Shown here piece by piece: positions 1 to 6,916 of a stretch of 64,000 bases of DNA. Both the position numbers and the translations under genes were made by a program. The stretch's first letter is position 1. The number at the start of each line of letters is the position of its first letter. The stretch covers positions 124,001 through 188,000 of the forward strand of contig NZ_SRRT01000006.1 of the NCBI RefSeq assembly GCF_004784475.1. The letters are read 5' to 3'. Below the pieces are notes generated by a model, which made no database searches, was not told the DNA's origin, and was given only the letters and a program-made list of their open reading frames with translations. This stretch comes from Streptomyces bauhiniae. GTDB taxonomy: Bacteria; Actinomycetota; Actinomycetes; Streptomycetales; Streptomycetaceae.

Positions 1-1
1 C

Positions 2-190
2 TGTGACGTCCTGGTGAAGCGGGTCACGGAGTACAAGACGTTCGAGGACCTGCTCGACGGGGAGGGCCCGGCGAACGTCAACCCGGCCTCCTCCCGCGAG
101 CAGCAGCTCGCCAACATCCGCGAGATCTACCCGGCGGAGAAGGAAGCACTCGGCGCGCTCGCCATCGAAATCGAGCGACTGCCCCGATAG
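2..190 (+). CDS. ASCH-domain protein, C-terminal part
   Basis: The reading frame is open from the window edge to a TAG stop, giving the last 62 residues of a protein. The visible part contains a KRVTEYKTFEDLL stretch and an IREIYPAEKEALGALAIEIE-like tail. This resembles the end of ASCH (PUA-like fold) proteins, which are thought to bind RNA or modified nucleotides. The start and N-terminal half lie outside the window, so domain completeness cannot be judged. A strong hairpin follows the stop after 17 bases, so this gene ends its transcript here. Family assignment rests on the pattern of the short C-terminal fragment only. Confidence 0.6.
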   Translation, partial: CDVLVKRVTEYKTFEDLLDGEGPANVNPASSREQQLANIREIYPAEKEALGALAIEIERLPR

Positions 191-207
191 ACGCGCCCCC
201 GACACAG

Positions 208-239
208 AAGGGGCGCCCCCTTGCCCGGGGACGCCCCTT
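208..239 (+). terminator. Terminator after ASCH gene
   Basis: AAGGGGCG (208-215) pairs with CGCCCCTT (232-239), with an inner CCCC/GGGG extension. A short T-run follows. It lies between the ASCH gene and the oppositely oriented tRNA gene and can serve both strands. Confidence 0.7.
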
Positions 240-247
240 TCCTCTGC

Positions 248-333
248 GGAGGCGGTGGGATTTGAACCCACGGTGACATCGCTGCCACGACGGTTTTCAA
301 GACCGTTCCCTTAGGCCGCTCGGGCACACCTCC
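248..333 (-). tRNA. tRNA-Ser (anticodon UGA)
   Basis: Read on the minus strand, the 86-nt sequence starts GGAGGTG and ends CGCCTCC, which pair as the 7-bp acceptor stem (one G-T wobble). The anticodon loop reads CTTGAAA with anticodon TGA, which decodes UCA and other UCN codons. The long variable arm (GTGGCAGCGATGTCAC) is typical of serine tRNAs. The T-loop GGTTCAAATCC is intact. No CCA is encoded at the 3' end. Confidence 0.97.
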
Positions 334-403
334 CCGCACCCGCCCACCTGGGGCGGAGCGGGGTACAGCGTACCGGGAGAGGGGAGCGGGCGGGGGAAGT
401 GGC

Positions 404-1825
404 TTAGCTGTCGCCGACTCGGGAGCCGAGGGTGAGGTCGACGGTGTGCTGGGCGCCGCCGCGGGTGTAGGTGACCTTGACCTTGTCGCCGGGCTTGTGG
501 GTCCAGATCTCGCCGATCAGGGTGGGGCCGCTGTCGATGACGGAGTCGTCCAGCTTGGTGATGACGTCGCCCGGCTTGAGGCCGGCCTTGGCGGCGGGGC
601 CGCCCGACTCGACCGCGTCCGCGCCGCCCGTGCCCTGGTCGGTGATCTTCGCGCCGTCGGTGGACTCCTCCAGGGAGACCGAGGCGCCGATCTTGGCGTA
701 CACCGGCTTGCCGTTCTTGATGAGCTGCTGGGCGACGTACTTGGCCTGGTTGATCGGGATGGCGAAGCCGAGGCCGATCGAGCCGGACTGGCCGGAGCCG
801 AAGCTGCCGCCGCTGGTGGACTGGATCGCGGAGTTGATGCCGATCACCGCGCCGGAGGCGCTGAGCAGCGGGCCGCCGGAGTTGCCCGGGTTGATCGACG
901 CGTCGGTCTGCAGGGCGCTCATGTAGGACGCCTTGCTGCTGGAGCTGCCGTCGCTGGAGGCCACCGGGCGGTTCTTGGCGCTGATGATGCCGGTCGTCAC
1001 CGTGTTGGACAGCCCGAAGGGGGCGCCGATGGCGATCGTCTCGTCGCCCACCGCGACCTGGTCGGAGTTGCCGAGGGAGAGCGGCTTGAGGTCCGAGGGC
1101 GCGTTCTTCAGCTTGATGACGGCCACGTCGTAGCCCTGGGCGTGTCCCACGACCTCGGCGGCGTACTTGCGGCCGTCGGGGAAGGTCGCGGACAGCTTGC
1201 CGCCGTCGACCGCCTCGGCGACCACGTGGTTGTTGGTGACGATGTGGCCCTGGGTGTCGAAGACGAACCCGGTGCCCGTGCCGCCCTCGCCGCTGTTGCT
1301 CTCCGCCTCGATGGTCACCGTGCTGGGCAGCGCCTTGGAGGCCACGCCCGCGATGGTGCCCGGCGCCCGCTTGACCTGCGAGGCGCCGTTGTCCGCGGCG
1401 GAGACGGTGGTGGAGCCCTGGCCGTCGTTGTCCTTGGCCAGGGTGTAGCCGAGGCCGCCGCCCAGACCGCCCGCGACCAGCGCGGCCACCAGCACTGCCG
1501 CGATCAGCCCGCCGCGCCCGCCGCCGGCCGGCTTCGGCGCCGGCTGCTGGTACGAGGCACCCCAGCCGCCGCCCGCGCCGCCCGCGCCCGCCTCGCCGTG
1601 ACCCGGCGTGCCGGGGGGCGGCGGGGGCGGCCAGGAGCCCTCGGGGGCGCCGTAGGACTGGGTGGGGGCTGACCCGTACGGGTGCTGCTCCGGCGGGCCG
1701 GAAGGCACCGGCGGAAGCTGAGCCGTCGCACCCGCGTCACCCTGCGGGGGAGCGGGAGATGCCACCGGCACAGGAGGTGCGGACGGGGCCGGGGGTACCG
1801 CGTTGCCCTCGTTCTCGGTGCTCAC
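404..1825 (-). CDS. HtrA/DegP-type membrane-anchored serine protease
   Basis: A 473-residue trypsin-like S1C protease. Residues 1-100 are a proline/glycine-rich cytoplasmic tail. One membrane segment lies at about 106-129, and the protease domain (about 155-365) and a single PDZ domain (about 370-470) follow, so the catalytic part faces outward. The triad is visible: His200 in NNHVV, Asp233 in YDVAVIKL, Ser316 in GNSGGPL. The layout is that of actinobacterial HtrA/PepD-like envelope quality-control proteases. The ATG is followed directly by a normal N-terminus, and GAGAGAAGAGC precedes it as a purine-rich ribosome site. The upstream 413-base gap holds a phased repeat. Its exact substrates cannot be told from sequence. 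Confidence 0.93.
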   Translation of the reverse strand: MSTENEGNAVPPAPSAPPVPVASPAPPQGDAGATAQLPPVPSGPPEQHPYGSAPTQSYGAPEGSWPPPPPPGTPGHGEAGAGGAGGGWGASYQQPAPKPAGGGRGGLIAAVLVAALVAGGLGGGLGYTLAKDNDGQGSTTVSAADNGASQVKRAPGTIAGVASKALPSTVTIEAESNSGEGGTGTGFVFDTQGHIVTNNHVVAEAVDGGKLSATFPDGRKYAAEVVGHAQGYDVAVIKLKNAPSDLKPLSLGNSDQVAVGDETIAIGAPFGLSNTVTTGIISAKNRPVASSDGSSSSKASYMSALQTDASINPGNSGGPLLSASGAVIGINSAIQSTSGGSFGSGQSGSIGLGFAIPINQAKYVAQQLIKNGKPVYAKIGASVSLEESTDGAKITDQGTGGADAVESGGPAAKAGLKPGDVITKLDDSVIDSGPTLIGEIWTHKPGDKVKVTYTRGGAQHTVDLTLGSRVGDS

Positions 1826-1860
1826 AGCTCTTCTCTCCTCGATCCACGGCTATTGTCGTC

Positions 1861-1953
1861 GGTCGCGCTCGGTCGAACTCGATCATGCTCGGTCGCCACC
1901 GGTCGCGTCACGTCGTATACGGGTCGCGTACGGTCGCGCCGGTCCATGGTCGG
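1861..1953. promoter_or_regulatory. Phased GGTCG repeat array upstream of HtrA-type protease
   Basis: The pentamer GGTCG starts at 1861, 1871, 1891, 1901, 1922, 1932 and 1949, with degenerate copies near 1881 (GATCA), 1911 (CGTCG) and 1941 (GGTCC). The period is 10-11 bases, about one helical turn. The array lies 36-130 bases upstream of the minus-strand protease start, so it is 5' leader or promoter DNA. I see no convincing coding frame in the whole 1826-2238 gap. The function is unknown; a protein-binding array is one reading. Confidence 0.4.
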
Positions 1954-2085
1954 TCATGTCCGTGGCCGTGCGCACGCCCGTCGCCCAAGACGCGCGGACC
2001 GGCGCGACAAGGCCGCACCTGGTCCCGTACCTGTTCCTGTTGTACGCACTCAGCTTTTCCCACGGGCCGTCAGGGCACCGTAAGC

Positions 2086-2100
2086 GGTCCCTGTGGGACC
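2086..2100. promoter_or_regulatory. Perfect inverted repeat in divergent promoter region
   Basis: GGTCCC (2086-2091) and GGGACC (2095-2100) form a perfect dyad with a 3-base spacer. It sits in the divergent region between the protease (minus) and the glycerophosphodiesterase (plus), next to the AT-rich TTTATATAAG at 2111-2120. It could be an operator for either gene. Confidence 0.3.
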
Positions 2101-2238
2101 ACGGGGACCCTTTATATAAGACTTCTCGGGCATAAGTGAGATAAGTATGCACGGAGGCCCGCGTGGTGGCGCACTCCTCCCGGTCACCTGCCCGCTCGCG
2201 CTCCCCGCACAACCCCCGGTCGGTGGCACCATGACGCG

Positions 2239-3057
2239 GTGACCCACGCACCACACCACACGATCCAGGTCGTCGCCCACCGTGGAGCCTCCGAGGACGC
2301 GCCCGAACACACCCTCGCCGCCTACCGCAAGGCCATCGAGGACGGCGCGGACGCCCTGGAGTGCGATGTACGGCTCACCGCCGACGGACATCTGGTCTGC
2401 GTCCACGACCGCCGGGTGAACCGCACCTCCAACGGCAGAGGCGCCGTCTCCGCCCTGGAGCTGTCCGACCTCTCGGCCCTCGACTTCGGCTCCTGGAAGG
2501 GCCGCGCGGGCCGGGACGAGGAGCCCGACTGGGAACACCGGCCCGAGGACCGCGAGGAGACGTCCGTCCTCACCCTGGAACGCCTGCTCCAACTGGTCGC
2601 CGACGCCGGGCGCCGGGTCGAGCTGGCCATCGAGACCAAGCACCCCACCCGCTGGGCCGGCCAGGTCGAGGAACGGCTGCTCGCCCTGCTGCGCCGGTAC
2701 GGGCTGCACGCCCCCGCCTCCCCCGAAGCCTCCCCGGTGCGCGTGATGAGCTTCTCCGCCCGCTCCCTGCACCGGGTGCACGCCGCTGCCCCGGCCCTGC
2801 CCCTGGTGCTGCTCGCCCAGTTCGCCACCCCCCGCCTGCGCGACGGACGCCTCCCCGAGGGCGTCACCATCGCGGGCCCCTCCATCCGCATCGCCCGCAG
2901 CCACCCGGCGTACGTACTGCGGCTCAAGGAGGCCGGTCACCAGGTGCACGTGTGGACGGTGAACGAGCCCGCCGACGTGGACCTCTGTGTGGACCTGGGC
3001 GTCGACGCCATCATCACCAACCGCCCGCGCGAGGTGCTCGGCCGCCTCGGCCGCTGA
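2239..3057 (+). CDS. Glycerophosphodiester phosphodiesterase
   Basis: A 272-residue GDPD-family TIM barrel that hydrolyses glycerophosphodiesters to glycerol-3-phosphate and an alcohol. The metal and catalytic motifs are present: HRG at 14-16, ECD at about 41-43, and HD at about 56-57. The C-terminal VNEPADVDLCVDLGVDAIITNRP motif region is typical of the family. The usual PENT motif reads PEHT here. No signal peptide is visible, so it is likely cytoplasmic. The start is GTG at 2239; an ATG eight bases upstream is out of frame. The gene stands alone and is divergent from the HtrA-type protease. Confidence 0.93.
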   Translation: MTHAPHHTIQVVAHRGASEDAPEHTLAAYRKAIEDGADALECDVRLTADGHLVCVHDRRVNRTSNGRGAVSALELSDLSALDFGSWKGRAGRDEEPDWEHRPEDREETSVLTLERLLQLVADAGRRVELAIETKHPTRWAGQVEERLLALLRRYGLHAPASPEASPVRVMSFSARSLHRVHAAAPALPLVLLAQFATPRLRDGRLPEGVTIAGPSIRIARSHPAYVLRLKEAGHQVHVWTVNEPADVDLCVDLGVDAIITNRPREVLGRLGR

Positions 3058-3201
3058 CGCCCCACGTCGTCAAGGAGTGCTCCGGCGCGTTCACTTCCCA
3101 CACCCGGATGGCGAATGCGTCGCCGGAACGAGACTGGCCGGTTTCCGGTTCAGGCCAATGGGGCATCCACACCGTGGCGTGGGGCGAAGGAGGTCTCGGG
3201 G

Positions 3202-3756
3202 GTGGCGTTGGTGGTGGCACAGGAAGTGCCCGCGTCGTCGAGCATGGCCGTACCTCATGGCCCTGCCGGCGTGGGGAAGGCGAGGCACCGGATGCGTGCG
3301 CAACTGCGCGGCGGCGGGGTCCCGGAACCGGTCGTGGACGACGCCGTGCTGATTCTGTCGGAGCTGCTGAGCAACGCGTGCCGGCACGGACGCCCGCTGG
3401 GCGGCGCCCGGGCCGGGGACGGCGCGGTGCGCGCGGACTGGCGGATCGACCCGCGCGGACGGCTCATCGTGGAGGTCACCGACGGCGGCGGCCCGACCCG
3501 CCCCGCCCCGGCCACCCCCTCGGTCACCGCGCACGGCGGCCGCGGCCTGAGCATCATCGACGCGCTCGCCGACGACTGGGGCGTACGGGACGACGTGCCG
3601 GGCGAGGTGACGGTCTGGGTGGTGGTCCACGCGGACGTGCACGATCCCGATGCCGGCGCCCCGCTCGAATCTTTCGCTACGCGCGTCACCACCCCCGCGC
3701 CGGTCGCCGCGCTGGCCGAACTCGGCTTCACGGAGGCGTTCGAGAGCCTGGACTGA
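3202..3756 (+). CDS. ATP-binding regulatory protein, anti-sigma-factor kinase-like
   Basis: A 184-residue HATPase_c (GHKL) protein of the RsbW/SpoIIAB-like type that is abundant in Streptomyces. The N-box reads ELLSNACRHG, the G1 region DGGGP, and the G2 region GGRGLSII. The GTG at 3202 was chosen because AAGGAGG at 3187-3193 lies 8 bases upstream; the longer open frame from 3115 has no such site. Its partner could be a sigma or anti-anti-sigma factor, but none is encoded next to it. A SpoIIE-type phosphatase gene is about 3.2 kb downstream, which may or may not be connected. Confidence 0.8.
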   Translation: MALVVAQEVPASSSMAVPHGPAGVGKARHRMRAQLRGGGVPEPVVDDAVLILSELLSNACRHGRPLGGARAGDGAVRADWRIDPRGRLIVEVTDGGGPTRPAPATPSVTAHGGRGLSIIDALADDWGVRDDVPGEVTVWVVVHADVHDPDAGAPLESFATRVTTPAPVAALAELGFTEAFESLD

Positions 3757-3777
3757 ACGGAGGGCCCGAAGGGGCGG

Positions 3778-3818
3778 TTGTCCACAGGCTCCGCCCGCCC
3801 CCGCCCGCGTCGTCCACA
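3778..3818. promoter_or_regulatory. Two DnaA-box-like 9-mers
   Basis: TTGTCCACA at 3778-3786 is the Streptomyces DnaA-box consensus. TCGTCCACA at 3810-3818 matches the relaxed consensus YYGTCCACA. Both are on the plus strand in the short gap before the DUF5926 gene, 32 bases apart start to start. Binding is inferred from the match only. Confidence 0.45.
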
Positions 3819-3893
3819 GGTTCCCGTGGCCCGTGGCCCGAACGACTAGGCTCCCGCCCGTACGAGACCAGCCGTTACCGGGAGACAGCCACC

Positions 3894-4859
3894 ATGGCCA
3901 AGAAGCGACCCCAGACCAAGGGCAGCCGCCCGCAGCCGCACGGGGGCGAGGTTCCGGTCGTCGGTGCCCGCGAGGCGTGCCCCTGCGGCAGCGGCCGCCG
4001 CTACAAGGCGTGTCACGGCCGCGCGGCCGCGCACGCGGTGACGGAGCTGGTGCAGCGCCCCTTCGAGGGTCTGCCGGGCGAGTGTGACTGGGTGGCGCTG
4101 CGCGAGCTGGTCCCGGCCGCCACCGTCGAACTGACCCTGAAGGACGGCCTGCCCGAGGGCGTCCCCTCGGTCACGCTGGCCACCGTGCTGCCGATGGCGT
4201 GGCCCGCGCTGCGCCGCGACGACGGCTCGGTGCTGCTGGGCCTGCAGAACGACACGGCCTCTGGCGACATCAGCCGCGACCTGGCCGACACCCTCCAGCG
4301 GGCCCTGGTGGCCGAGCCGGGCACCCCGGTGGAGGGCCGCCGCGCCCCCTCCGACGCGCCCCGTCTGCAGGACCTGCTGGATGCCGAGGGTGCCTTCGAG
4401 CCGGTCGTGCACAGCGGGTTCGAGTTCTGGGTGCCGGACGCGGAGAACGCGACGCCCGAGGTGGCCGCCTCCCTGGAGCGGGCCAACTCGGCCGCGATCC
4501 CCACGGTCAAGCTGGCCGGGGTGGACGCCGCGTACTGGTGCGAGACCCCGGAGAAGAACCACCTGCGCTGGGTCATGCCGCACGAGGAGGAGCACCTGCT
4601 GGACGCCCTGGCCCGGCTGCACGCGGCGGGGACTTCCAGCCTGGGCGAGGGCACCCGCCTGGTCGGCTCGTTCCGGGCGCACGGGCTGACCGTGCCGGTG
4701 TGGGACCTGCCGAGCGGGGTCGGCGCCGAGGAGATCGAGAAGCCGGCCGCCGAGTTCGCCGAGCGGCTGGCCGCGGCCCTCGCGGTGACCGAGCCGCTCA
4801 CCCCGGAGGAGCGCCGGGCGCGCGGCGGCCTCACCAACCGGCAGGTCACCCTGAGCTGA
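3894..4859 (+). CDS. DUF5926 family protein with SEC-C zinc motif
   Basis: A 321-residue protein. The N-terminus is basic (MAKKRPQTKGSRPQ), then a SEC-C motif, CPCGSGRRYKACHG (Cys29, Cys31, Cys40, His41), binds zinc in related proteins. The remainder (about 50-320) is the actinobacterial DUF5926 region, which has no known function. The SEC-C motif is borrowed from SecA tails, where it helps contact SecB and ribosomes, but this protein has no SecA ATPase. The ATG at 3894 follows GGGAGA at 3880-3885. The gene is followed by a strong hairpin and appears monocistronic. Function cannot be stated. Confidence 0.85.
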   Translation: MAKKRPQTKGSRPQPHGGEVPVVGAREACPCGSGRRYKACHGRAAAHAVTELVQRPFEGLPGECDWVALRELVPAATVELTLKDGLPEGVPSVTLATVLPMAWPALRRDDGSVLLGLQNDTASGDISRDLADTLQRALVAEPGTPVEGRRAPSDAPRLQDLLDAEGAFEPVVHSGFEFWVPDAENATPEVAASLERANSAAIPTVKLAGVDAAYWCETPEKNHLRWVMPHEEEHLLDALARLHAAGTSSLGEGTRLVGSFRAHGLTVPVWDLPSGVGAEEIEKPAAEFAERLAAALAVTEPLTPEERRARGGLTNRQVTLS

Positions 4860-4983
4860 CCCCCGCCCGGGCCATGGGGAACGGGTGACTCCTGTCACAA
4901 CTCCTCGGTGTGACAAGCGAATCGGTGTCCGAATGGGCCGGACCGAATTTGCGAACCGCCGATCTCTTGTTACCGTTCCAGTA

Positions 4984-5023
4984 GCCCGGTTGCTGGTGCA
5001 TCCCCCGTCGCCAGCAACCGGGC
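4984..5023 (+). terminator. Strong 13-bp hairpin, terminator
   Basis: GCCCGGTTGCTGG (4984-4996) pairs perfectly with CCAGCAACCGGGC (5011-5023), followed by CTTTCC. It lies between convergent genes, after the DUF5926 gene and before the end of a minus-strand secreted-protein gene. A promoter-like TTGCGA-N16-TACCGT lies immediately upstream (about 4949-4976). Confidence 0.75.
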
Positions 5024-5065
5024 CTTTCCATGCCCGCACCCGGCCGGGTCAGCCGTGGCCGCTCC

Positions 5066-5575
5066 TCAACTTCCGCTTGTATCAACGGAGTTGCTGGCCG
5101 AGCGGAGCAGCAGCGGACTCTCGGCGCCGCGCGCGAACTCGGAGACGGCCGTGTATGCGGCCCCCGCGCCCCGCGTGCGCTCGCGCGGGGTCTCACAGGT
5201 GGCGGGCGCGTCGTCCGCGCCGATGACACAGCTCGTCCGCACCGCCCGGCCGGCCGGGCCCAGCAGGCTCAGGTCCGCGTCCAGGGCGTCGCCGGTGGTG
5301 TTGCGGTAGTAGACCCGCGCCCAGGTGTCGCCGCCCCGCGTCAGGACACAGGTCTGCGCCTCCAGCCCGTCGGGCGAGGCGAGTTCGGGACCGCAGCGGG
5401 TGCTTTCCGGCGAGGGGGAAGGCATGGACACTCGCGCCCCTCCGCCTCCCACCTGTTCCGCCGACGCCCCGCCCAGCGGCAGCAGCAGCGCCGCCGCGAC
5501 GAGGCCCGCCAGGGCGGAGGTACGGAGCGGTCCGGCTCCCGGCCCGCCCGCGCGGGACCGGTGATTTCGCAGCAT
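5066..5575 (-). CDS. Putative secreted protein, unknown function
   Basis: A 169-residue protein whose N-terminus looks like a Sec signal peptide: basic residues, then a hydrophobic stretch at about 20-36 ending GGASA, with likely cleavage near residue 39. The mature part has several cysteines (CGPE, QTCVLT, SCVIG, ATCETP) that could form disulfides outside the cell. It ends in a serine-rich tail. I do not recognise the family. Orientation and spacing (55 bases) suggest it may be co-transcribed with the upstream prim-pol-like gene. Confidence 0.75.
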   Translation of the reverse strand: MLRNHRSRAGGPGAGPLRTSALAGLVAAALLLPLGGASAEQVGGGGARVSMPSPSPESTRCGPELASPDGLEAQTCVLTRGGDTWARVYYRNTTGDALDADLSLLGPAGRAVRTSCVIGADDAPATCETPRERTRGAGAAYTAVSEFARGAESPLLLRSASNSVDTSGS

Positions 5576-5630
5576 GGGCGGAACATAACGAGCGCGCGCG
5601 GCCCGAAGAGCCCGCGCGCCCCCGACACCC

Positions 5631-6296
5631 CTACAACTCGGGCGCGCTCACACCCGTACGAGTGAGGGCCTCGACCACGGCGTCCACCACTGCCTCCACG
5701 TCGGGCAGCCACGGGGAGGCGGAGCCGGGCAGCGGGGCGCGCTCCCAGCGGACCTCGCCCTGGCCGGTGACGGAGGGCGGGAGGGCGAGGTAGCCGCCCT
5801 CGCCGTGGAAGCGGAGCGAGCCGGGGACGAAGTCCTTGGCGTACAGCAGTTCGCCCAACTGCTCCATGGAGTAGGGCTTCACGAGGATCGCCCAGCGGTG
5901 CCGGGCGGCGACGACCGGGCCGAGCCGCATGCCGCGCCGGTCCAGCAGCGCCAGCGCGCGGGCCCCGGCCTCGGCGGGCAGGCTGACCGCGCAGGGGGCC
6001 TGGCCGCCGGTGGCGAGGACGATCGGCGCGTCCGGCCGGCTGGTCCACCACCAGCGCACCATGCGGGCGTCGGTGGTCGCCGCGAGCAGATCGGGGTCAC
6101 CGGGGTGGGCGCCGGGAACCGTGCAGGCCGGGTCGGGGCAGGAGCAGCCGGCCGGGCCCTGCGGATCGGGGGCGGTGCCCGGCAGTACGGGCCATCGCCA
6201 TGTCGCCGCGAAGGTCGAGGCCGCGTCGATCAGCGCCGGGCCGTCGTCGCCCCGCCGGGGCGGAAGGCCGCTTCGGCTTCCGAGGATCTCGCGCAT
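5631..6296 (-). CDS. Prim-pol-like (bifunctional DNA primase/polymerase N-terminal) domain protein
   Basis: A 221-residue protein resembling the N-terminal archaeo-eukaryotic primase/polymerase domain seen in actinobacterial replication and plasmid proteins. Visible features are the WRWPVLPGT start of the fold, the CSCPDPACTVPGAHPG cysteine cluster, a WWWTSRPDAPI segment, and LRFHGEGGYLALPPS near the C-terminus. The classical acidic DxD metal motif is not obvious to me, so enzymatic activity is uncertain. There is no attached helicase domain. Similar free-standing proteins are conserved on Streptomyces chromosomes with no assigned role. The ATG at 6296 faces a 620-base divergent region. Confidence 0.7.
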   Translation of the reverse strand: MREILGSRSGLPPRRGDDGPALIDAASTFAATWRWPVLPGTAPDPQGPAGCSCPDPACTVPGAHPGDPDLLAATTDARMVRWWWTSRPDAPIVLATGGQAPCAVSLPAEAGARALALLDRRGMRLGPVVAARHRWAILVKPYSMEQLGELLYAKDFVPGSLRFHGEGGYLALPPSVTGQGEVRWERAPLPGSASPWLPDVEAVVDAVVEALTRTGVSAPEL

Positions 6297-6441
6297 GAGC
6301 GCTCGTTCCTTTCCGTTGCACCGCTGGCAACACCGTGGACATCACAACATGTGTGGATCACTTCACTGTGCGTACCTGTTGGCGCATCATGCCCCCGCGT
6401 ACGGCGGGGGAACCCCCAGGGATGGAACAACGGCCGCGTCC

Positions 6442-6472
6442 GACGTGCGGTTCTTCAGACGTGCGGTTCTTC
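6442..6472. repeat. Tandem 15-base direct repeat in long intergenic region
   Basis: GACGTGCGGTTCTTC occurs at 6442-6456 and again at 6458-6472, with a 16-base period. It lies in the 620-base gap (6297-6916) between the divergent prim-pol-like gene and the phosphatase gene. No frame in this gap has the codon bias of the neighbouring genes. The rest of the gap is lower in GC and shows no other clear element. Confidence 0.5.
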
Positions 6473-6916
6473 TGGAGCACGGACACGGCACGGGGGTGGC
6501 GAAGTCTGGCGTTTTGCCGTCGCGCGTGTTTCTCTCCGCCTCCGCCACGGGAGGATGGGGCTCGGTCGTCGGTGGTTATGACGTCCGGGTCCTTCGCCAG
6601 GTTCCGGGCGGCCTGTGGCCACCCCTGGACTTCTCTCGAGTACGTACCCCGCACGACCGTGGTGACGCTCCGTCGAGCAGGGCCAGTCGACCGCAATGAC
6701 GCTCCACCCGAGGCAGTTTCCAGCCAACTTGCCAGTAGGGCAAGGGGTTCCGGGACATCACTCCCGCGCCCCACCAACACCAGGAATCCCCGCAGGACAA
6801 TGCTGGACATCCCCTCACGAGTGCGTGTACATGTGGAGACACTGCTGGCGGCGCAGAATCACATGGGGGTTTGCGATGCTTTTCAGTAAGACGCACCGGT
6901 CCGAGAGCCGGACGCC

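Noticed and set aside
446..1672. 408-residue plus-strand open frame opposite the protease gene
   Set aside because: It is the antisense shadow of the HtrA-type gene; its sequence is Gly/Ala/Arg low-complexity with no domain, as expected from GC-rich third positions.
2361..4859. 832-residue plus-strand open frame
   Set aside because: Only its last 321 residues (from ATG 3894) form a real protein; the rest is an out-of-frame overlap of the glycerophosphodiesterase and ATP-binding genes with Pro/Arg-rich sequence.
6335..6889. 184-residue open frame in the 620-base gap
   Set aside because: Codon use lacks the strong G/C third-position bias of real genes and no domain or ribosome site is seen.
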